Assembly (NCBI GenBank): GCA_022432975.1 | Contig: CM039509.1 | Coordinates: 18,861,760-18,925,759, forward strand | Direction: 5' to 3' | DNA length: 64,000 nucleotides | DNA from: Begonia masoniana | Lineage: Eukaryota > Streptophyta > Magnoliopsida > Cucurbitales > Begoniaceae | Shown here: in pieces, positions 56,218 through 64,000 of the stretch | How the letters are laid out: each line of letters begins with the position of its first letter | Numbering within the stretch: position 1 is the stretch's first letter | Position numbers and translations under genes: made by a program | Notes under the pieces: generated by a model | Told to the model about the DNA's origin: nothing | Seen by the model: the letters and a program-made list of their open reading frames with translations, nothing else | The model's database searches: none

Positions 56218-57160
56218 TGTGCTCCTTGAATTCAGAGTGGGACTCGGGCCGGAGGTGATGTGCTCCGCGAATTTCGAGTGGGACTCGGGCAGGAGGTGGT
56301 GTGCTCTGCAAATTCTGAGTGGGACTCGAGCCGGAGGTGATGTGCTCTGCGAATTATGAGTGGGACTCGAGCCGGAAGTGGTGTGCTCTGCGAATTCCGA
56401 GTGAGACTCGGGCCAGAGGTGATGTGTTCTGCGAATTCCGAGTGGGACTCAGGCCGGAGGTGATGTGCTCCTTGAATTCCGAGTGGGACTCGGGCCGGAG
56501 GTTATGTGCTCCGTGAATTTTGAGTGGGACTTGGGCCGGAGGTGATGTTCTCCGCGAATTCCAAGTGGGACTCGGGCCGGAGGTGATGTGCTCCGTGAAT
56601 TCTGAGTGGGACTCGGGCCTGAGGTGATGTGCTCCGCGAATTTCGAGTGGGACTCGGGCCGGAGGTGATGTGCTCCGCGAATTCCGAGTGGGACTCGGGC
56701 CGGAGGTGATGTGCTCCGCGAATTCCGAGTGGGACTCGGGCCGGAGGTGATGTGCTCCGCGAATTCCGAGTGGGACTCGGGCCGGAGGTGATGTGCTCCG
56801 CGAATTCCGAGTGGGACTCGGGCCGGAGGTGATGTGCTCCGCGAATTCCGAGTGGGACTCGGGCCGGAGGTGATGTGCTCCGCGAATTCCGAGTGGGACT
56901 CGGGCCGGAGGTGATGTGCTCCGCGAATTCCGAGTGGGACTCGGGCCGGAGGTGATGTGCTCCGCGAATTCCGAGTGGGACTCGGGCCGGAGGTGATGTG
57001 CTCCGCGAATTCCGAGTGGGACTCGGGCCGGAGGTGATGTGCTCCGCGAATTCCGAGTGGGACTCGGGCCGGAGGTGGTGTGCTCCGCGTATTCTGAGTG
57101 GGACTCGGGCTGGAGGTGATGTGCTCCGCAAATTCCGAGTGAGACTCAGGCCGGAGGAGG
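56218..57160 (+). repeat. 41-bp minisatellite in LTR L
   Basis: About 23 units containing gatgtgctccgcgaattccg. The central units (about 56640-57060) are identical and the outer ones diverged, as expected from unequal exchange. Because 41 is not a multiple of three, all frames stay open and a 209-residue repeat frame appears on the minus strand; no gene is implied. Confidence 0.95.
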
Positions 57161-57229
57161 TAGCAGGTTACGGGTCCGTAGATTACGTATGTATGGAAGT
57201 CGTTCGGTAAGTTTGGTTTTTCAGTAGTA

Positions 57230-57735
57230 GGCTTGAGCCTTGTGAGGGTTGTGGGACAGTTGTACGTAGATGGTGAGACTTGTGAGGGTTGTGGGACGGT
57301 TGTACGTAGGTAGTAAGCCTTGGGAGGGTTGTGGGACAGTTGTACGTAGATGGTGAGCCTTGTGAGGGTTGTGGGACGGTTGTATGTAGGCAGTGAGCTT
57401 TGTGAGGGTTTTTGGAGTAGGTAGTGAGCCTTGTGAAGGTTGTGGGACGGTTGTACGTAGGTAGTGAGCCTTGGGAAGGTTGTGGGACGGTTGTGTGTAG
57501 GCAGTGAGCCTTGTGAGAGTTGTGGGACGGATGTACGTAGGTAGTGAGCCTTGGGAGGGTTGTGGGACAGTTGTACGTAGATGGTTAGCCTTGTGATGGT
57601 TGTGGGACCGTTATATGTAGGCAGTGGGCGTTGTGAGGGTTGTGGGAGTAGGTAGTGAGCCTTGTGATGGTTGTGGGACAGTTGTACGTAGATGGTGAGC
57701 CTTGTGAGGGTTGTGGGACGATTGTACGTAGGTAG
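57230..57735 (+). repeat. 40-bp minisatellite in LTR L, split by element M
   Basis: About 12 units of gtgagccttgtgagggttgt plus gggacggttgtacgtaggta, some shortened by a few bases. Confidence 0.9.
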
Positions 57736-57949
57736 TGTAACAACCCCAGAAGGATTGTCACATAATCCATATCTTTCTTAATCATTTAATTCTTATTGCT
57801 CACACTCAACCTATTTTCGGTAATATATTTTTTTTTTTTGAATATCTCTTAAACTGGGTCTGACAACAAAGAAATAACTTACATCGACCGGTGGTCATGT
57901 GTGCTTCACGTGACCGACTTAAAACATTGTCTGGACATTAAACAATAAG

Positions 57950-58395
57950 AGAATACTCACATCATCCGGTCACTTATTACACTACATCTGCTGATCACTA
58001 GACGACAAAATAACACTTTCATCATCCGATGGCTTAAACACTCTACATCTGCCGATCGCTAGACGACAAAATAGCACTTTCATCATCCGATGGCTTAGAC
58101 ACTACATCTGCCGATCGCTAGACGACAAGATAACACTCTCATCATCCGATGGCTTAAACACTCTACATCTGCCGATCGCTAGACGACAAAATAGCACTTT
58201 CATCATCCGATGGCTTAGACACTATATCTGCCGATCGCTAGACGACAAAATAACACTCTCATCATCCGATGGCTTAAACGCTCTACATCTGCCAATTGCT
58301 AGACGACAAAATAGCACTTTCATCATCCGATGGCTTAGACACTACATCTGTCGATCGCTAGACGACAAGATAACACTCTCATCATCCGATGGAAA
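57950..58395 (-). repeat. 60-bp-type minisatellite in LTR M
   Basis: Seven to eight units of 58-61 bp with catcatccgatggctta and ctgccgatcgctagacgac, related to the array at 38517-38840 in J. Confidence 0.88.
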
Positions 58396-58864
58396 TTACC
58401 ACAACTCACCCGAATCTTAACTTAGTAACCATAAACCTCAAAGAGTAAAAATCATAAACTCATCTAAAATACGCATAGCGGAAGACTCAAGCAAAACAAA
58501 CCATTCATTAATCCTTAAAATCGTATTCAGACTCTAAAGACAAGCTCTTCAAATCCAAATCTCATTGTTATAAGAAATTCTGTTCTATTTAGTCATCTAT
58601 TCATCGTAAACTTTTCTGACTTACTATTAGCATAACCAGGGAGCTTAATCGCCTATCCAGCCTTCATTGTCACACTGAGCATCCTCCGGCAACCAACTTT
58701 AAACATCATCTCTGGACTGGAAATCCTCACCTTCTAACTCTTCACCTACATCATAAGATTTAACTATAAGCCTAATGCTTAGTAAGGAATGCAACACTAA
58801 CATGGATGCATAAATGTATAATTTGGGAAAATCACATGCTCATAAGTCTTTTCTTGTTCATATC

Positions 58865-59010
58865 TTTGCTCGTAATCATCATTCATAGTCATGGATCATA
58901 TTCGTCATTCATAGTCATGGATCATATTCATCATTCATAGTCATGGATCATATTCATCGTTCATAGTCATTGATCATATTCATCATTCATAGTCTTTGAT
59001 CATATACTTT
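58865..59010 (-). repeat. 26-bp minisatellite in LTR M
   Basis: About five units of catcattcatagtcatggat plus catatt, the inverse of the array in J. Confidence 0.88.
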
Positions 59011-59485
59011 GTTTAGGTTGTGTGGATTAAGAGAGGATTTGTGCCGGTAAAGGGGTTCGACAGTGAGTTGGTCTTGTTCCCTACTGCGGGTCGTATTCAT
59101 ATGTCCCTCTTTGGACTGTGACATACGCCGAACCGCCCCAACCCTCACTTAGTCCACGTTGCATAAATCTTATATATATATACATATATACATACATATC
59201 TTGTTCATGGAAAACATGCATTAAAACATTTTCTTATGCTTGAGAAACATTCATGATGCATGAACATGAGAACTTTTAACCCATCAGACTATGACAAGGA
59301 TCATATCAGAGCAGACAACTTCACATTCACTAGCAGGTCATCAAATAGTATAACTCACATCATTCATCAATCCTTCAAGTGCAAACAAGCTCATCATCAT
59401 AAGGTAAACATTAGATCTCTAAGACAACCTAGTACTCCCACGATATAGGGCTCTATTAGCAGGAAATCTTAATACATTCAGTTAC

Positions 59486-59531
59486 CTGGTCTCCTTAGCA
59501 CTTGAGCTCCTTTCTCTTCAAACTTCTTCAC
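59486..59531 (-). other. Putative 46-bp micro-exon in LTR M
   Basis: On the minus strand it follows atgttttag, starts gtgaagaagtttgaagag and ends gagaccag/gtaactg. It matches the 45-bp micro-exon of J with one inserted base and a donor change. Confidence 0.45.
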
Positions 59532-60012
59532 CTAAAACATTTACATTGCAGTAGTTAAAACAAAATCCTAATAGTTCTAATCTCAAGTTATCCTAAGATT
59601 TAATAGCTAAAGTCATTCCCGAATCCTTAGTCTAGTACCCTGTGTAGTTTGAAATCCAAATCCCAGAACAGACAGATTCGATTATCGATTACTCAGGGTT
59701 GGTTGTTCTAAATGTCCAGATTCGATTTGATAAAAGCATTCCCACTCTCAGATTTCAAGTGTTCTTATTATTAGTCGGCCATTGGAAAATCCAAAACTCC
59801 AATGCCGAGTAGAAAACAGGGATAACAAACTAACAGATAGCTACATTGTCTATTGCATACCTCGGGCACAGAGTAGTCAAGTAGTGGCAGAGAAACCGAT
59901 CGTCGAAGAGAGTGTGCTGAAAGCAGAGAGCAAGAGCTTTGGAGGCAAGAAATCGCCGAAAAGGAATGTGTCGGCTACAGTGGTTCAAGTGAGGTTTAAA
60001 ACATTTCCTTTT

Positions 60013-60023
60013 TCTTTATATAT
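60013..60023 (-). promoter_or_regulatory. TATA box candidate of LTR M
   Basis: The minus strand reads atatataaag, upstream of the putative leader exon. It is the clearest TATA match among the LTRs; J has tatttaaagg at the equivalent place. Confidence 0.5.
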
Positions 60024-60183
60024 TGGTCATCACCCTCCATTATTACAACTTTTCCACCCAACCTAGTTTAAATCCACATGAAATTAATTATTCTTGGTAT
60101 AAAACTCTAAACCGTGAAGATTGAATATTTATGACCATTAGTACAGTTAGGAAGTCACCTGGCTGAAGTTGTCGGGTGTTACA

Positions 60184-60196
60184 TCCACCCCTCCTT
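60184..60196 (-). other. Polypurine tract of element M
   Basis: The minus strand reads aaggaggggtgga before the LTR start at 60183. Confidence 0.8.
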
Positions 60197-60224
60197 AAAC
60201 CAAATTTTCGTCCCCGAAAATTGA

Positions 60225-61102
60225 TCAAACAAATAACTCTGGATACTCGCCTAACATGTCTTGTCGTCGCTCCCAAGTGGCTTCTTCAATGCCTTGATTC
60301 TTCCATAAGACTTTGACCAACGGAATCTCTTTATTCCTCAGAGTCTTAACTGCGGATTCCAATATCTGCACTGGCTTCTCTTCATACGTTAGGGTCGGCT
60401 CAATCTCAAAATCCACTGGTTTAACAACTTGTGTAGGGTCCCGTGTACATTTTCTTAACATTGACACATGGAAAACATTATGAACTTTATCCAATGATGG
60501 AGGCAACTGCAGTCTGTAAGCTGTACTACCGATTCTAGCTAAAACAGAGAATGGTCCAATAAATCGTGGATTAAGCTTTCCCCTCCTGCCAAATCTTAGT
60601 ACTCATTTAAATGGTGAAACCTTCAGGAAAACTTCATCACCAACAGCAAATTCAAGATCTCTCCTCCTTTGATCTGCATAACTTTTCTGTCGGCTTTGTG
60701 CAGTATTCATTTTCCTTTTAATAGTGGCAATCTTGTCTGACATCTGCTGCAACATCTCGGGACCTAGGAGTTTTGCTTCCCCAACTTCATCCCAATACAG
60801 AGGTGATCTACATTTCCTACCATACAACGCCTCATAAGGTGCCATTCCGATAGTGGACTGATAACTGTTATTGTAAGAGAACTCAACCAAGGGTAGGTAT
60901 CGGCTCCAAAATGTCTGGAACTCTAGCACACAAGCCCTCAACATGTCCTCAAGTATTTGGATAATCCTTTCTGATTGACCATCTGTCTGCGGGTGGAAAG
61001 CAGTGCTGAAAGACAACTTTGTACCTAATGTGCCTTGCAAACTTTGCCAAAACCTTGAGGTGAATCTAGGATCACGATCTGAGACAATAGATGCAGGGAT
61101 TC
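60225..61102 (-). pseudogene. Integrase C-terminal half of element M, cut by element N
   Basis: The frame starts at the break (61102) within the catalytic core: the second D in VSDRDPRF, then E in GQSERIIQ and the YNNSYQSTIGMAPYEALYG segment. It ends with a chromodomain-like tail (IPLVKVLWKNQGIEEATWE ... YPELF). The only visible stop is a TGA near 60603 in SPFK-VLRF, so this is among the least decayed pol pieces in the window. The upstream pol and the 5' LTR lie beyond element N, outside the window. Confidence 0.9.
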
Positions 61103-62019
61103 TGTGACGACCCCAACCCGATCAGGGCCGCCACGGACTAGCCGTGACATAACCATTACCTAAGCCCTCGTGTTTTCTCATAAACTTTTTCATTTTTACT
61201 TAACACTTTAAAAGAAAACTAACTTAGACAATTGACCTACCTCTAACGACCTTTAGGGTCTAACTTTGACTTAAACATTTGACTTAAACATTTTGAGCGT
61301 AAAACATTTTGACTTTTAAAACATTTGGAACTAAACTAAAACCATTACTAACTTAAAACAATTAACACTTAAAGTAAGATCAATTAAAACAAAACACTAA
61401 TATAACCTATACTCAAGAAAACAAACTGCGTGGATCGCTCTAAAAATCGAGCGTATCCTTACCTGTTTTAAAAAGACCAAACAGTTCAAAATAACCAAAC
61501 AGTTCCAGTATATTCTCCAAAATAAAGACTTTACATTCTAAACAATCTACTACCACTACCTTTACATCATTCTAAACAATCTAGTGCCACTACATATACA
61601 TCAAAACTTGACTTTTCGTACATTTTTCTATCAAAACATATAATCTACATACTTAAACACTTTGATGCTTTCACAAATTAAACCTACACGTAGACCTACT
61701 AACCAACAAAACTAACTCACATCATTCGACATACATCATTCAAGCCATCGGATCATCAAGCCAACACACACCCCGTCGCCACGAGCACCACCCATCGACC
61801 ACCTTTTCCTTGTCATCATGAGGAACTCTCACCTTCACACCTGTCACCTACACCATACAACATAAACAGTAAGCCTAATGCTTAGTAAGGGGATGCACTA
61901 TATGAATTTAAAACATTTTACTTAACATATGCAGTTACTACAGTTTCATCGTACATAATCGTTTCGTTTTGTTAACATTTTCTCATTTGTCTACGTAGTA
62001 GACCATTTCCTTGCCCCGT

Positions 62020-62235
62020 GAGAACACATAACTTGCCCCGTGAGAACATACATAACCTGCCCCGTGAGAACATACAGTCAGACCCGTGAGAAACATACAG
62101 TCAGAACCATGAGAACATACAGTCAGAACCATGAGAAACGTACAGTCAGAACCATGAGAACATACAGTCAGAACCATGAGAACATACAGTCAAAACCATG
62201 AGAACATACAGTCAGAACCGTGAGAACATACATCA
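62020..62235 (-). repeat. 22-bp minisatellite in putative intron 2 of LTR N
   Basis: About nine units of gagaacatacagtcagaacc plus at. First units are variant (ccccgtgagaacataca). Confidence 0.9.
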
Positions 62236-62567
62236 TTCACTTGATCGTTCTTTACTTCAACGTTTCACATATTATCTTTAAATCATTATCGTTCAATTCA
62301 TCGTAAAAAAACATGCTCGTAAATAGTTCGTATGCACATTTTATAAAACATGATGCATGAGGAGTTCATAGACATACATAGACATATCATCAACCAATTC
62401 ACTACATACATGGACATATACTATTCTTAACGAACTTCATAAACAACTAACATTCTAAGCTACCCGACTCATTAATCCCCACAATCAAGAAATCATCACT
62501 AAAACGGAAAAACCTAACGTTGACATGATGTAGGGCCTTAAGGGCCGGAAGCCTAACATCCACTTAC

Positions 62568-62612
62568 CTGGCGTCCGTAGCAAACCGTGCACCGTCCGAA
62601 AGTCGTCTCCAC
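62568..62612 (-). other. Putative 45-bp micro-exon in LTR N
   Basis: On the minus strand it follows aatgccttag, starts gtggagacgacttt and ends gacgccag/gtaagtgg. Its closest counterpart is 2596-2640 in LTR A. Confidence 0.55.
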
Positions 62613-63552
62613 CTAAGGCATTTCATAAATAAAGTACATTAAAATCGATCCGAATTAAACGAACCTCAAACTTAAACTAAGCTCCCAGCTAAAGCAATTT
62701 CTTCTAAACTTTCACTTTCTCCATTCGGGCATTTCATTGAACACGTGGTGCCCACAATTTACTTAACCTCCGTTAATGGTTTTCTAATAATCTCTAATAT
62801 CCAAACTTTAACCTAAATCCACCAAAAATCATCAATTCATTTAATCTACCTAAATAACAAGTGCATTCACTAATAAGCATAATATCATCAATTTCTAACT
62901 AAAACTTAATTAAACGGCCACTAATTTGAGTTCGGTAAAAACCGACCCGAAACTCAAACGCGCGTAACTTTTGCGTCGGTTATCGGAATCGAATGATTCC
63001 AGCGGCCACGTACTCCTCTAATAACCTATTTTAATCTGCCAAAAGGAATTTTAAAACAAATGACCGGAGCTAGGTCAATTTAGGCAAAACCCGAATCTGC
63101 CCTTTACCCGGAAAATCCCCCTTTTTGATTTTTCATCAAATTCCATCAATTTCTTCACCAATCTATCCTACTAACATCCAATTAACATAAACTAACCTAA
63201 AATCGAAGTTACATTAAGCAAAACCCGAGTGCCCTAAATCGGCCTCACTGAATTTCGCTCACATTGAGCTCAACACGGCCAATCAACCAAAGCCGGCGTT
63301 AAGCTCGGCCATTTGACGCTGAAAGCAACCAAAAACGGCCGGCGATCGGAGCTCAATCGAGCTCATCACGCACGGCCACCAACCGAACCAAAACAGAGGA
63401 GAAAAATGAGCATACCGGTCGGGTTTCGCGCGGAGATGGCCGGAGATCACGCGGCGCTGTCGTCTGGCCTGAAAACGGCGAGGGATCGCTGGCGCTTCGT
63501 CGGAGGAGAGTCGCCGTCTCCCTCGTCTCTCTCGGCGTCGGGCTGGAGCTCG

Positions 63553-63582
63553 AACAACAACAGAATCGTTTCTGTTGTTGTT
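63553..63582. other. 13-bp hairpin beside the (AAT)n tract in LTR N
   Basis: Arms 63553-63565 and 63570-63582 pair perfectly around tcgt; counterpart of the hairpin at 55276-55311. Confidence 0.8.
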
Positions 63583-63590
63583 TGTTTTGT

Positions 63591-63600
63591 TATTATTATT

Positions 63601-63637
<37 letters not shown>

Positions 63638-63645
63638 CAATAATA
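63591..63645. repeat. (ATT)/(AAT) microsatellite in LTR N
   Basis: Several ATT units followed by about 13 AAT units, a small inversion-like switch of phase, next to the hairpin. Confidence 0.9.
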
Positions 63646-63989
63646 AAACTAATCATTAATTAATCCTCATTTATCGTTTTGCCTTCCGTAAATCCCGTTA
63701 AATCCCGTATATCCCCACAAATTCCAATTTAATCTTAGAGTTCTAACAAAACTCACCGTTCCCAAAACGGACTTATTTTGCTATTTTTACAAATTGATAC
63801 ATTGAAAGATTAAAACGGGAACTCTAGTATTACTCTTCTCGATTTGGGTTTCTAAAATTTCACTTATTCTTCTACAAATCCCCATAAATTTCTAGGGTCC
63901 TAATAAAACTATCCGCTCGCAAAACGGACCTAATTTACTTAGTTACGAAAATAGCCTTGGAGCGGAAACCCGAAAACTCGGGTGTTACA

Positions 63990-64000
63990 TCATTCCCTCC
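63990..64000 (-). other. Polypurine tract of element N
   Basis: The minus strand reads ggagggaatga directly before the LTR start, showing that the internal region of N lies to the right of the window. Confidence 0.75.

Larger units (their letters stand above)
54985..57735 (+). repeat. LTR L (Ty3-type), left part, interrupted by element M
   Basis: Starts TGTAATAACCCGAAAATTTT. Its body around 55790-55920 is similar to the inverse of 62930-63080 in LTR N. It has an (ATT)n tract, a 16-bp-stem hairpin, a donor-like acgg/taagcc at 55448, a putative micro-exon at 56057-56110, then two large minisatellites. It breaks at 57735 inside the second one, where M is inserted; the other part lies beyond the window. 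Confidence 0.8.
57736..60183 (-). repeat. 3' LTR of element M
   Basis: On the minus strand it begins TGTAACACCCGACAAC at 60183 and ends TGGGGTTGTTACA at 57736. It is the same family as solo LTR J. Contains the 60-bp-type array (57950-58395), the 26-bp array (58865-59010), a 46-bp micro-exon (59486-59531, donor GTAACT) and an acceptor at 58746 with TACTAAG 33 nt upstream. Left duplication candidate ggtag (57731-57735). Confidence 0.9.
61103..63989 (-). repeat. 3' LTR of element N
   Basis: On the minus strand it begins TGTAACACCCGAG at 63989 and ends GGGGTCGTCACA at 61103 (2887 bp). Left duplication candidate gattc (61098-61102). Contains a 45-bp micro-exon (62568-62612) with perfect GTAAGT donor, an acceptor at 61848 with TACTAAG 34 nt upstream, a 22-bp minisatellite between them, an (AAT)n tract and a hairpin. 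The element's internal part is beyond the window end. Confidence 0.9.

Noticed and set aside
56502..57131. 209-residue minus-strand frame
   Set aside because: Translation of the 41-bp minisatellite; three units give 41 codons and no frame is closed.
63313..63663. 116-residue frame ending in an N-rich tail
   Set aside because: It crosses the hairpin and (AAT)n microsatellite of LTR N, antisense to the element, with no domain.

Overview
The window is plant heterochromatin-type DNA made almost entirely of nested LTR retrotransposons; I found no host protein gene. The angiosperm assignment rests on Ty3/gypsy chromoviruses (long LTRs, initiator-tRNA-Met primer sites, chromodomain-type integrase tails), a Ty1/copia element with two CCHC knuckles, and a Cassandra-type TRIM whose LTRs carry 5S rRNA sequence. 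A eudicot is likely, but I cannot name the species. Coding regions are pseudogenes with stops, frameshifts and insertions. Seven insertions have matching 5-bp target-site duplications (TSDs) on both sides that I read directly.

Layout, with letters used throughout. Element A (+, 1-4277) is the tail and 3' LTR of a Ty3 element with no recognisable pol. It lies in the internal region of B (-, 4278-11268), a related pol-less element whose 5' LTR is split by solo LTR C (8252-9904). B is inserted in the copia element D (-, 11269-15681). D's 5' LTR is cut by E (+, Ty3, 15682-16890 and 40133-44254). E's 5' LTR contains all of F (-, Ty3, 16891-40127). Inside F are a foldback element P (22164-22537), pol-less element G (+, 24538-33182), and solo LTRs I (34040-36366) and J (36447-39245). 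The 3' LTR of G contains the Cassandra TRIM H (30974-31775). E is broken in its RNase H region by K (-, 44255-53105). K's 5' LTR ends abruptly at 53105 against an unrecognised segment X (53106-54984). Then come LTR L (+, 54985-57735), M (-, 57736-61102) inside L, and N (-, 61103 to the window end) inside M. The chain D-E-F-G-H is five levels deep; D-E-K-X-L-M-N may be seven.

The most unusual signal is in the LTRs. Although the families have diverged strongly, almost every Ty3 LTR has the same exon-intron-like layout: a pyrimidine-rich leader ending in a 5' splice-site motif, an intron-like stretch, a micro-exon of about 45 bp ending CAG/GTAAGT, and a second intron-like stretch. That second stretch ends TGTAG/GT, with a TACTRAG-type branch-point motif whose A lies 33-34 nt before the AG in ten LTR copies. 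Family-specific minisatellites expand inside this second stretch. Another short intron-like segment separates the primer-binding site from gag. Other notable signals are a 26-bp block identical in three otherwise diverged pol-less elements, palindrome clusters near LTR 3' ends, and a hairpin plus (ATT)n module shared by two LTRs.

The Ty3 elements E, F, K and M encode the usual gag, protease, reverse transcriptase, RNase H, integrase order. All are dead as read. The pol-less elements A, B and G would need trans-acting proteins from such relatives to move.
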